5,192 bases of DNA, from the NCBI GenBank assembly GCA_030635865.1, contig DAOVYA010000144.1, positions 1-5,192 on the forward strand, written 5' to 3'. Shown here in pieces: positions 1 to 5,165 of this stretch. Both the position numbers and the translations under genes were made by a program. Each line of letters begins with the position of its first letter. Positions within the stretch are counted from its first letter, which is position 1. This stretch comes from Gammaproteobacteria bacterium (lineage in GTDB: Bacteria > Pseudomonadota > Gammaproteobacteria > UBA9214). Under the pieces are notes generated by a model, which did no database searches, was not told the DNA's origin, and saw only the letters and a program-made list of their open reading frames with translations.

Positions 1-1
1 C

Positions 2-271
2 CCGAATTCAACCCTGCGCACCCCGCGTGTCCCGGACAATGACCGAACCTGGCTGACATTCGGCGCCACCTACCAGTACACCCCGGAGATCAGCTTTGAT
101 TTTGGCTATGCACACCTGTTTGTCGATGATCCGAAACTCACTGGTACACCCGATGCACATGACCCGACAGCACCGTTCCCGGTCGGCCTGACCGGCACCC
201 ATGCACTGAATGCGAAATACGATGCAGCGGTTGATATCTTCAGTGCCGGGTTTAACTGGAAGTTTAGATAA
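2..271 (+). CDS. FadL/OmpP1-family outer membrane protein, C-terminal 89 residues (5' end outside window)
   Basis: The reading frame is open from the window edge and ends at TAA 269-271, so only the C-terminus is present. Seen: alternating hydrophobic/polar strands typical of a beta-barrel (TWLTFGATYQYTP, ISFDFGYAHLFVDD) and a closing strand AAVDIFSAGFNWKFR. The 'SFDFGYAHLF' strand and the 'LNAKYDAAVDIFSAGFNWKF' ending match the pattern of the last strands of FadL/TodX/OmpP1 proteins, which import long-chain fatty acids or other hydrophobic compounds across the outer membrane. One oddity is that the chain ends ...KFR rather than with the usual terminal Phe of the barrel-assembly signal, so Phe is penultimate. 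A strong terminator follows 25 bases after the stop. The substrate cannot be deduced from this fragment. The FadL family is likely; a different 14-strand porin is the main alternative. Confidence 0.8.
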   Translation, partial: PNSTLRTPRVPDNDRTWLTFGATYQYTPEISFDFGYAHLFVDDPKLTGTPDAHDPTAPFPVGLTGTHALNAKYDAAVDIFSAGFNWKFR

Positions 272-295
272 ACCGGATAAAAACACCCGTGCAAC

Positions 296-326
296 AAAAA
301 ACCCCGGTCAATGACCGGGGTTTTTA
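296..326. terminator. Bidirectional intrinsic terminator between convergent genes
   Basis: A near-perfect palindrome, ACCCCGGTCA (301-310) and TGACCGGGGT (312-321), is flanked by an A run (296-301) on the left and a T run (321-325) on the right. It therefore has a U-tract on either strand. It lies between the stop of the FadL-family gene (+) and the stop of the tusA-family gene (-) and can end both transcripts. Confidence 0.93.
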
Positions 327-356
327 ATGTCCTGAATCCTGCAATTTAGTGCTGTA

Positions 357-587
357 TCAGCCCTTTTTCATCAGGAACATGAATTTTCCGTCTTCTTCTG
401 TAGATGACATCAGTTCATTGCCAGTTTGCTTGGCAAAAGCCTCGAAATCCTTGACCGAACCCGGATCGGTAGCAATAATGCGCAACACATTGCCACTCTC
501 CAGAGCATTCAGGGCCTTCTTTGCTCGTAAAATTGGCAGTGGGCAGTTCAGACCCGTCGCATCAAGTTCTTCATCAAAATCCGGCAT
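357..587 (-). CDS. tusA: TusA/SirA-family sulfur-carrier protein
   Basis: Small cytoplasmic protein of 76 residues, the usual TusA size. The hallmark N-terminal motif is LDATGLNCPLPILRAKKAL, with the persulfide-accepting cysteine at C15 in the CPLP box. The family's 'ATDPGSVKDF' segment follows at 39-48, and then a beta-strand tail. TusA-type proteins receive sulfane sulfur from a rhodanese or IscS-type desulfurase and pass it on, for tRNA thiolation, molybdenum-cofactor-related sulfur delivery, or sulfur oxidation with Dsr/Hdr enzymes. The start at 587 is chosen because AAGGAG lies 7 bases upstream. A longer 95-residue reading from 644 would put that SD inside the gene and overlap a TATAAT box. 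It converges with the FadL-family gene and diverges from the M48 protease gene. Which TusA subfamily (TusA, YedF or YeeD type) it belongs to is uncertain, so the symbol is family level. Confidence 0.9.
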   Translation of the reverse strand: MPDFDEELDATGLNCPLPILRAKKALNALESGNVLRIIATDPGSVKDFEAFAKQTGNELMSSTEEDGKFMFLMKKG

Positions 588-618
588 TGCGTCTCTCCTT
601 TGGTATATACATGCAACT

Positions 619-624
619 ATTATA
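619..624 (-). promoter_or_regulatory. Candidate -10 box for the tusA-family gene
   Basis: The minus strand reads TATAAT here, a perfect sigma-70 -10 hexamer, 31 bases upstream of the chosen start codon. The best-spaced -35 (642-647, TCAGTG on the minus strand) is poor, so the promoter may need an activator. Confidence 0.5.
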
Positions 625-644
625 GACCCGATCGCACGGATCAC

Positions 645-653
645 TGATATAAT
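645..653 (+). promoter_or_regulatory. Candidate extended -10 promoter for the M48 protease gene
   Basis: TGATATAAT is an extended -10 (TGn plus a perfect TATAAT at 648-653). No good -35 is visible at 16-18 bases, which extended -10 promoters tolerate. Transcription would start near 660 and leave a leader of about 147 bases before the ATG at 807. The weaker TATGAT at 674-679 is an alternative. Confidence 0.45.
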
Positions 654-682
654 TCAGCATACGTGAAACAACTTATGATAAC

Positions 683-760
683 ACACACCGGAAGGCAAGC
701 CCCCATAGGGGGAAGACACAAAGTGCCCGTATTGCGGTTGAACCCGGGCGGAAATACCCT
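683..760 (+). promoter_or_regulatory. Structured 5' leader, possible divergent c-di-GMP-I (GEMM-like) element
   Basis: Within the putative leader of the M48 protease gene, AGGCAAG is followed by a tight hairpin, CCCCC-ATA-GGGGG (700-712). Next comes AAGACACAAAG (712-722) and then a second pairing, GCCCG (725-729) with CGGGC (745-749). The order AGGCAA / hairpin / GACrCAAAG / stem resembles the core of the c-di-GMP-I riboswitch (AGGCAAA, P1b hairpin, GACGCAAAG, next stem). Against it: the hairpin has a triloop rather than a GNRA tetraloop, CGCAAAG is ACAAAG here, and no closing outer stem is obvious. The structure is visible; the riboswitch identity is a weak inference. Confidence 0.2.
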
Positions 761-806
761 GTCAGATGTAGATCAACTGTAAATATATCAATCACTATCA
801 TTCATT

Positions 807-2252
807 ATGACAGCACTCTTCCGAGGCTTGCTGGGCAGTTTTCTACTGCTCCACATGACAACCGCCCTGTCCGAGAGCGATTTCGACCAGTTACCCAACC
901 TCGGCGATGCCTCGGGCCGGATTATTTCCCCCCTTGAGGACAAGCTGCTGGGTGCCGCCTTCATGCGCCAATTGCGCCAGTCTGGAATGGTTCTCGTTGA
1001 CCAGGAGGCAACCAGTTACCTGGAAACCCTGGGCCACCGCCTGGTTGCCAGGAGCGAAACCCCGGGGCAGGACTTCACCTTTTTTCTGGTCAACGATGCC
1101 AGTATCAACGCCTTCGCGGGTCCCGGTGGCTACATCGGGGCCAATGTCGGTTTGCTGCTGGCCGCTGAAACTGAAAGTGAAGTCGCTGGCGTCATGGCCC
1201 ACGAAATCGCGCACGTTACCCAACGCCACCTGGCACGTGCTTTTGATGCCGCCGACAAATTGAGCATACCCAGCATGGCTGCCCTGGCAGCGGCACTGCT
1301 GATCGGGTCACAGAATGGTGCGGCAGGCGCCGCGGCCTTGACCGCTGCTTCTGCTGCCAGCCTGCAATATCAAATCAACTTCACCCGCGCGAATGAAAAG
1401 GAAGCCGACCGTATTGGCATCCAGACGCTCGCCAATGCAGGATTCGACCCTAATGGCATGGCAGGATTTTTTGGACGCCTGCAAAAGAATTCCAGGCTGT
1501 ACGGAGCCCGTCCCCCGGAATTCCTCAGCACCCACCCGGTCACCAGCAACCGGATTTCCGAGGCAACCTCTCGTGCTGAAAGCTATCCGAAGGTCTATAT
1601 TGAGCCAAACCTGGAGTTCCTGCTGCTACAGGCGAAACTACGTGTCGGCACCTACGATAACTCCAACCAGGTCCTGGCCGATGTCCTGCGATACAAAGGT
1701 GAGGCCGGCGGCGACACACCAGTCGAACACTATGAGTTTGCACTCCTGCTTGCGGACAACAACAAACTCAAAGAGGCACGTAAAGTTATCGAACAGTTAC
1801 ATGAAAATGACCCGGACCGGATTGCGTATCGACTGGTACTGGCCAACATCCTGTACCTGGGCAAGCAATACAAACGGGCACTGGATATCTACGCATCCAG
1901 TCTGGAACTGTATCCGGACAGCTTAACGGTCATCCTGCCCTATGCCACTACCCTGCTGTCCGCAGGTCAGGCAGAAAGCGCGTACAAACTGCTCGCTGCA
2001 AGCAGCGATACACATCCCTTCAACCCGGGAGTGTATAAATTGCTTGCACAGGCCGCGGGCGCCACCAACAGGGGGGTCCAGACACATACTGCAACATCAC
2101 AGTATTATCTTCTCAATGGCTATACAAATCAGGCGATAGAACAGCTGAAACTTGCAGAAAAGCAGCCCGGTCTGAGCGATTACCAGACCTCTCGCCTGCA
2201 AGCGGGCATCAAAAATCTCGAGGCCCTGCTGCAGACTGAAAAATTAGAATAA
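807..2252 (+). CDS. bepA: M48-family periplasmic metalloprotease with C-terminal TPR repeats (BepA family)
   Basis: 481 residues, close to the ~487 of E. coli BepA (YfgC). An N-terminal signal peptide (about residues 1-22, ending ...HMTTALS) sends it to the periplasm. Zinc site: HEIAH at 132-136 gives H132 and H136 as ligands and E133 as the catalytic base. The third ligand is E199 in NEKEADRIG. H243 in LSTHPVTSNRI matches BepA's 'His-switch' residue. Residues about 304-470 form helical TPR-like repeats, including the segment ALDIYASSLELYPDSL. BepA family members help LptD and other barrel proteins assemble at the BAM complex and degrade stalled ones. The ATG at 807 is kept because a later Met (residue 17) would destroy the signal peptide. 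No clear Shine-Dalgarno is seen. The gene is divergent from tusA, an arrangement also known in pseudomonads. Confidence 0.93.
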   Translation: MTALFRGLLGSFLLLHMTTALSESDFDQLPNLGDASGRIISPLEDKLLGAAFMRQLRQSGMVLVDQEATSYLETLGHRLVARSETPGQDFTFFLVNDASINAFAGPGGYIGANVGLLLAAETESEVAGVMAHEIAHVTQRHLARAFDAADKLSIPSMAALAAALLIGSQNGAAGAAALTAASAASLQYQINFTRANEKEADRIGIQTLANAGFDPNGMAGFFGRLQKNSRLYGARPPEFLSTHPVTSNRISEATSRAESYPKVYIEPNLEFLLLQAKLRVGTYDNSNQVLADVLRYKGEAGGDTPVEHYEFALLLADNNKLKEARKVIEQLHENDPDRIAYRLVLANILYLGKQYKRALDIYASSLELYPDSLTVILPYATTLLSAGQAESAYKLLAASSDTHPFNPGVYKLLAQAAGATNRGVQTHTATSQYYLLNGYTNQAIEQLKLAEKQPGLSDYQTSRLQAGIKNLEALLQTEKLE

Positions 2253-2260
2253 ATTAGAAT
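2241..2260 (+). repeat. Tandem 10-base duplication across the protease stop codon
   Basis: AAATTAGAAT occurs twice head to tail (2241-2250, 2251-2260), followed by a partial AATAA. The stop codon TAA (2250-2252) straddles the junction. It looks like a slippage duplication. Because 10 is not a multiple of 3, the second copy is out of frame and has no coding effect. Confidence 0.9.
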
Positions 2261-2292
2261 AATAAGAGATACTAATGGAGCAATAACAACAC

Positions 2293-2319
2293 TTGCGCTT
2301 ACAGGAAACGAGTGATAAT
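2293..2319 (+). promoter_or_regulatory. Candidate sigma-70 promoter of the sox operon
   Basis: GATAAT (2314-2319, five of six to the -10 consensus) follows TTGCGC (2293-2298) with a 15-base spacer, somewhat short. It lies about 68 bases before the soxK start in the only sizeable gap before the operon. The hexamers are weak, so this is tentative. It sits inside an inverted repeat that could be an operator. Confidence 0.3.
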
Positions 2320-2331
2320 TTAGCAACTCGT
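2308..2331. promoter_or_regulatory. Candidate operator dyad upstream of soxK
   Basis: Perfect 6-base inverted repeat, ACGAGT (2308-2313) and ACTCGT (2326-2331), separated by 12 A/T-rich bases that contain the candidate -10. The half-site separation of about 18 bases centre to centre suits a dimeric regulator. No regulator is encoded in the window, so its identity is unknown. Confidence 0.3.
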
Positions 2332-2386
2332 CACAGAACCTTTGAACATTCTCACAATTTTTATCAAATCTCCGGAGTCGGACTAC

Positions 2387-2728
2387 ATGAAGACACGCTC
2401 TCACGTCAAGCTGTTCATATCTGCAATCCTGTCGCTGTTGCTGATCAACGGTTGCGCAGACCTGGCCTCCACGATCAGTACAGGCAGCGCATCCAAGGCC
2501 AGTCCCGAAGCAACCGCGGCCATCGCCAGCGCCGGCAGCGCCATCAAGGCAGCCAAGGCCAATAACTGGATCTGGCGTGACACCGAAAAGTTTCTGAAAC
2601 AAGCAAAGGCAGCTGCCGACAAGGGCGACAATGCCGCCGCAGTCAAGCTCGCCAAAAAGGCAAAGTTTCAGGCAGAGACAGCAGTAGGCCAGTATAAGCT
2701 CGAAAAAGGCACCCCACGCGGCCTGTAA
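2387..2728 (+). CDS. soxK: SoxXA-binding lipoprotein SoxK (SAXB-like)
   Basis: Small secreted lipoprotein of 113 residues. A lipoprotein signal runs 1-22, with the box L-I-N-G-C and the lipidated cysteine at C23. Residue +2 is Ala, so outer-membrane sorting is expected. The mature part is Ala/Lys-rich and helical, with the segment NNWIWRDTEKFLKQAKAAADKGDNAAAVKLAKKAKFQAE (about 59-97). The WRDTxK...A...GD...A..LA..A..QAE pattern is what I associate with the SoxXA-binding protein first described in Chlorobium, which binds SoxXA and raises its activity. The start at 2387 is preferred over an in-frame ATG at 2342: GGAG (2374-2377) lies 9 bases upstream and the signal peptide then begins MKTRSHVK. 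It is the first gene of the operon, 46 bases before soxX. The assignment rests on motif and context; SoxK proteins are poorly conserved. Confidence 0.82.
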   Translation: MKTRSHVKLFISAILSLLLINGCADLASTISTGSASKASPEATAAIASAGSAIKAAKANNWIWRDTEKFLKQAKAAADKGDNAAAVKLAKKAKFQAETAVGQYKLEKGTPRGL

Positions 2729-2760
2729 CACGCCGGCAAACACCTAACACGCAGACCAAC

Positions 2761-2765
2761 AGGAG
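2761..2765 (+). promoter_or_regulatory. Ribosome binding site of soxX
   Basis: AGGAG lies 9 bases before the ATG at 2775. It fixes the soxX start and supports independent translation within the operon. Confidence 0.8.
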
Positions 2766-2774
2766 ATAGACACA

Positions 2775-3149
2775 ATGCGGCAAACCGCGAGGAATATTTT
2801 CACTTCAACATGTTCACTTGCTGTTCTGGTAGGGGCGTTCATGCTTACCGCAGCGCCTGCCGCCATCGCAGCAGATTCCGTCATCGAAAAAGGCAAGGCC
2901 TTGGCATACGACCGTAAAATGGGCAACTGCCTGGCCTGTCATGCAATGGATGACGGTACCCTGCCTGGAAACATCGGCCCACCCCTGGTCAGCATGAAGC
3001 TACGCTTCCCTGACAAAGCCAAACTCAGGGCTCATATCTGGGATGAAACCGTCTTCAATCCGAACACCATGATGCCCCCATTCGGAAAAAACGGGATCCT
3101 CAGTGAAGAACAAATCGACCAGATTGTTGAATACGTACACACACTCTAA
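2775..3149 (+). CDS. soxX: Sulfur oxidation c-type cytochrome SoxX
   Basis: Monoheme cytochrome subunit of SoxXA, the periplasmic enzyme that joins thiosulfate to the SoxY cysteine arm and passes the electrons on. The 124-residue precursor has a Sec signal peptide of about 33 residues (ending APAAIA-A before DSV), leaving ~91 residues, the size of short (type I) SoxX. The heme is bound at C52-L-A-C55-H56 within KMGNCLACHAM. The distal Met ligand is probably M100 in NTMMPPFG. The family signature GNIGPPLVSMKLRFPDKAKLRAHIWD follows the heme site, and the C-terminal helix LSEEQIDQIVEYVHTL closes the cytochrome fold. Its partner gene soxA is three genes downstream, so the two subunits are split by soxYZ, as in many soxXYZA clusters. 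Confidence 0.95.
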   Translation: MRQTARNIFTSTCSLAVLVGAFMLTAAPAAIAADSVIEKGKALAYDRKMGNCLACHAMDDGTLPGNIGPPLVSMKLRFPDKAKLRAHIWDETVFNPNTMMPPFGKNGILSEEQIDQIVEYVHTL

Positions 3150-3180
3150 TTTTCAGGCATGATTAACAATCAAATTTATC

Positions 3181-3196
3181 AGGAGAAGCACTCGTG
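3181..3196 (+). promoter_or_regulatory. RBS and GTG start deciding the soxY N-terminus
   Basis: AGGAG (3181-3185) is 8 bases before GTG 3194-3196 but 17 before the in-frame ATG at 3203. Translation should therefore begin at GTG, giving MTSMKRRIFLK. Confidence 0.75.
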
Positions 3197-3667
3197 ACAA
3201 GCATGAAACGCAGAATCTTTCTGAAAGGCTCGTTGGCGACCGGTGCCATTGGTATAGCCGCCAGTGCCGGCCTGCTCACCCCGCGCGCATCACTGGCCGC
3301 ATGGCCAAAAGATGCCTTTGCAGCCAAGGATGTTAATTCAGCCCTGTCCGGACTGTTTGGCAGTTCCGACCTGGTCGGCAGCGACAAGATCAAGATCAAG
3401 GCCCCCGATATCGCTGAAAACGGTGCCGTCGTTCCGATCTCGGTCACTACCAGTATCAGTGGAGCTGAATCCATCAGCCTTATTACAGAGAAAAATGCAC
3501 TCCCAATGACCGCCAGCTTCGTTCTTGGTACCGGCACAGAGGGATATGTCTCAACCCGTATCAAGATGGGTAAGACTTCCAGTGTTATTGCTGTCGTCAA
3601 GGCTGAGGGAAAACTCTACAGCACCGGCAAGGAAGTCAAGGTCACTATCGGCGGTTGCGGCGGTTAA
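3194..3667 (+). CDS. soxY: Thiosulfate oxidation carrier protein SoxY
   Basis: Sulfur-substrate carrier of the Sox cycle. Residues 5-11, KRRIFLK, form a twin-arginine (Tat) motif followed by a hydrophobic stretch (GSLATGAIGIAASAGLL) and a cleavage site near ASLA-A (about 35/36), so the protein is exported folded. The chain of 157 residues ends exactly in GGCGG. C155 is the residue on the flexible swinging arm that carries thiosulfate and sulfane intermediates between SoxXA, SoxB and SoxCD. The mid-region (VGSDKIKIKAPDIAENGAVVPISVTTSI) is the conserved immunoglobulin-like core. It begins with GTG (see RBS entry) 44 bases after soxX, and soxZ follows 54 bases later. SoxYZ is a stable heterodimer, and SoxZ has no signal of its own. 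No defect is seen. Confidence 0.97.
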   Translation: MTSMKRRIFLKGSLATGAIGIAASAGLLTPRASLAAWPKDAFAAKDVNSALSGLFGSSDLVGSDKIKIKAPDIAENGAVVPISVTTSISGAESISLITEKNALPMTASFVLGTGTEGYVSTRIKMGKTSSVIAVVKAEGKLYSTGKEVKVTIGGCGG

Positions 3668-3721
3668 GCCCGACACTGCTGTGAATTTTATTCAAGATAT
3701 AGCGTACAAAGAGGATTAGAC

Positions 3722-4033
3722 ATGGCAAGCATTAAAATGCGAGCAAAAACTGCTGACGGTGTAACGACGATCAAGGCGCTAATCAGCCACCCGATGGAAA
3801 CCGGCACCCGCAAGGACAAAAAAACGGGCAAGAAGATTCCTGCCCACTTCATCCAGGAAGTTGTCTGTGAACACAAGGGCAACACCATTATGACCGCAAA
3901 CTGGGGTCCCGCGATTTCCAAGAACCCTTACCTGTCTTTCCGGATTGCCGGCGGCGCTGCAGGCGATACCGTGAAACTCAGCTGGGTCGATAACAAGGGC
4001 GAAAAGGATTCCGGCGAAACAACCATTAAGTAG
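3722..4033 (+). CDS. soxZ: Thiosulfate oxidation carrier complex protein SoxZ
   Basis: 103 residues, the normal family length, with no signal peptide. In this family SoxZ is carried through the Tat system bound to SoxY. The family signature is clear: IKALISHPMETGTRKDKKTGKKIPAHFIQEV (about 17-47), followed by a beta-rich body ending in SWVDNKGEKDSGETTIK. SoxZ is the scaffold partner that positions the cysteine arm of SoxY for SoxXA, SoxB and SoxCD. There is one cysteine (C49), not part of the catalytic mechanism as known. The start is supported by GAGG (3711-3714), 7 bases upstream of the ATG. It sits between soxY and soxA with gaps of 54 and 42 bases, so co-transcription is expected. Confidence 0.97.
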   Translation: MASIKMRAKTADGVTTIKALISHPMETGTRKDKKTGKKIPAHFIQEVVCEHKGNTIMTANWGPAISKNPYLSFRIAGGAAGDTVKLSWVDNKGEKDSGETTIK

Positions 4034-4075
4034 AAACTGGACCACAACACTTCTGATCCTTAGGGGAAACACTCG

Positions 4076-4912
4076 ATGAAAAAACACCTGACAGCAATCC
4101 TGGCACTTGCTCTGTTTGGCGCCTTCACTATGACGGCACAGGCATCACCTCAAGCAGATCTGGACAAGTTCAGATCCTATTTTGCAAAACGCTTCCCGAA
4201 CACGCCTTTCAGGGATTTTATCAATGGTGTGTATTCCATCGATGCCGCATCCCGTGAGCAATGGGAGGAAATCGAGGAGTTTCCACCCTATGAGCTGAAT
4301 ATTGAAAAAGGAAAGACATTATTTGCAAAGCCGTTTGCCAACGGTAAAACCTATGCCAGCTGCTTTGAAAACAACGGCGTTGGTATTGCACACCGCTATC
4401 CTTTCTTCGATGAAAAATCGGGCAAGATTATCACCCTGGAAGCATCAATCAATGTCTGCCGGAAGTCGAATGGCGAAAAACCCCTCAAATACAAGAAGGG
4501 AGCAATGGCTGATATTTCTGCCTATATGCACTACTCCTCACGTGGCAACCTCGTCAACGTACAGGTCCCGAACGATCCACGTGCAATAAAAGCCTACAAT
4601 GAAGGCAAGGCACAGTTCTATGCCAAACGCGGACAGCTGAACATGGCCTGTGCTGACTGCCATGTGTATAACGCAGGCAACAAGATTCGTGCTGACTTGC
4701 TAAGCCCGGCACTCGGTCACACAACACACTTTCCCGTGTACCGTTCCAAGTGGGGCGGGATAGGCACCTTGCATCGTCGCTATGGCGGTTGCAACAAGCA
4801 GGTACGTTCCAAGCCCTACAAGGCCCAGGGCCCTGAATACACGGCGCTGGAATACTTCCATTCCTACATGAGTAATGGACTGGAATCAAACGGCCCCGGC
4901 GCCCGCAAGTAA
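4076..4912 (+). CDS. soxA: Sulfur oxidation c-type cytochrome SoxA (monoheme type)
   Basis: Catalytic subunit of SoxXA, 278 residues with a Sec signal peptide cleaved after TAQA (A23). The single CxxCH, C192-A-D-C195-H196 in LNMACADCH, binds the active-site heme. Its axial ligand should be C239 in RRYGGCNKQVRSKPY, the cysteine that is persulfide-modified in characterised SoxA. The region where diheme SoxA has its first heme keeps only C96 (YASCFENNG) and C128 (INVCRKSNGE), with no CxxCH. This is therefore the monoheme class, and the two cysteines probably form a disulfide. Conserved features include KGAMADISAYMHYSSRG (141-157) and the C-terminal EYTALEYFHSYMSNGLE. An SD-like AGGGG (4062-4066) stands 9 bases before the ATG. 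It is the last gene of the operon, and a terminator follows 18 bases after the stop. Confidence 0.96.
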   Translation: MKKHLTAILALALFGAFTMTAQASPQADLDKFRSYFAKRFPNTPFRDFINGVYSIDAASREQWEEIEEFPPYELNIEKGKTLFAKPFANGKTYASCFENNGVGIAHRYPFFDEKSGKIITLEASINVCRKSNGEKPLKYKKGAMADISAYMHYSSRGNLVNVQVPNDPRAIKAYNEGKAQFYAKRGQLNMACADCHVYNAGNKIRADLLSPALGHTTHFPVYRSKWGGIGTLHRRYGGCNKQVRSKPYKAQGPEYTALEYFHSYMSNGLESNGPGARK

Positions 4913-4930
4913 CAGCTCCCTGGTAATACC

Positions 4931-4960
4931 AAAAAGCCCGGTTTATACCGGGCTTTTTTT
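4931..4960 (+). terminator. Intrinsic terminator of the sox operon
   Basis: Stem GCCCGGT (4936-4942) and ACCGGGC (4947-4953) with a TTAT loop, preceded by five A and followed by seven T (4954-4960). It lies 18 bases after the soxA stop. With A and T runs on both sides it could also stop leftward transcription. Confidence 0.95.
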
Positions 4961-4980
4961 GCTTTCGATTTTGTCATTAC

Positions 4981-5010
4981 GGGTTCGCGGAGCAAGCTCA
5001 GCTCCAACCC
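4981..5010. repeat. REP-like hairpin
   Basis: GGGTT (4981-4985) pairs with AACCC (5006-5010) and GGAGC (4989-4993) with GCTCC (5001-5005), leaving a CGC bulge on one side and a 7-base loop. On the minus strand it begins GTTG followed by a G/C palindrome and ends in CGCGAA. This resembles bacterial REP sequences, which start with a GTxG head. Only one unit is visible. Confidence 0.45.
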
Positions 5011-5037
5011 CAGTGGCAGACCGCGCCCACAAAACCC

Positions 5038-5145
5038 CGTCATTGCGAGCGAAGCGCGGCAATCTCCTTAAGCTGGCAGCGGACTTGACGAGATTGCCGC
5101 GTCACTGCGTTCCTCGCAACGACAGCGAGGTGGGCTGGCAATGAC
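5038..5145. repeat. Intergenic palindromic repeat element (imperfect inverted repeat)
   Basis: Left arm 5038-5066 (GTCATTGCGAGCGAAGCG...GCAATCTC) and right arm 5090-5123 (GAGATTGCCGCG...CTCGCAACGAC) are reverse complements apart from one substitution and a few extra bases in the right arm. A second right-hand end, GCTGGCAATGAC (5134-5145), also pairs with the left tip with one mismatch. The 'GTCATTGCGAG...GCAATCTC' type is a widespread intergenic repeat in many proteobacterial genomes (recalled, not searched). No transposase is encoded, so it is best described as a non-autonomous, MITE-like or REP-like element. Confidence 0.75.
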
Positions 5146-5165
5146 AGTGAGCCACAGGAACGCCA

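Noticed and set aside
588..644. N-terminal extension of the tusA-family protein to an upstream ATG
   Set aside because: It would overlap the -10 box and the AAGGAG site, and the extra residues are not part of the TusA fold. The start at 587 gives the normal length.
349..666. A 105-codon plus-strand open frame over the tusA-family gene
   Set aside because: The minus strand encodes a clear CPLP-motif sulfur carrier with a good RBS; this frame has no family features.
738..770. TTGAAC (738-743) as a -35 box for the protease gene
   Set aside because: No credible -10 lies 16-18 bases downstream, and the extended -10 at 645-653 is far stronger.
2342..2367. TTGAAC/TATCAA as an alternative sox promoter
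   Set aside because: The spacer is only 14 bases and both hexamers are four of six at best.
2342..2386. Upstream ATG for soxK adding 15 residues
   Set aside because: The extension would precede the lipoprotein signal, and the ATG at 2387 has GGAG at good spacing.
2180..2743. A 187-codon minus-strand open frame over the end of the protease gene and soxK
   Set aside because: It is antisense to two well-supported genes, crosses the sox promoter region and shows no recognisable family. It reads as low-complexity Cys/Gly-rich sequence typical of a shadow frame.
4875..5144. An 89-codon plus-strand open frame after soxA
   Set aside because: It starts within soxA, runs through the terminator and palindromic repeats, and shows no protein family; a frame through repeat sequence.
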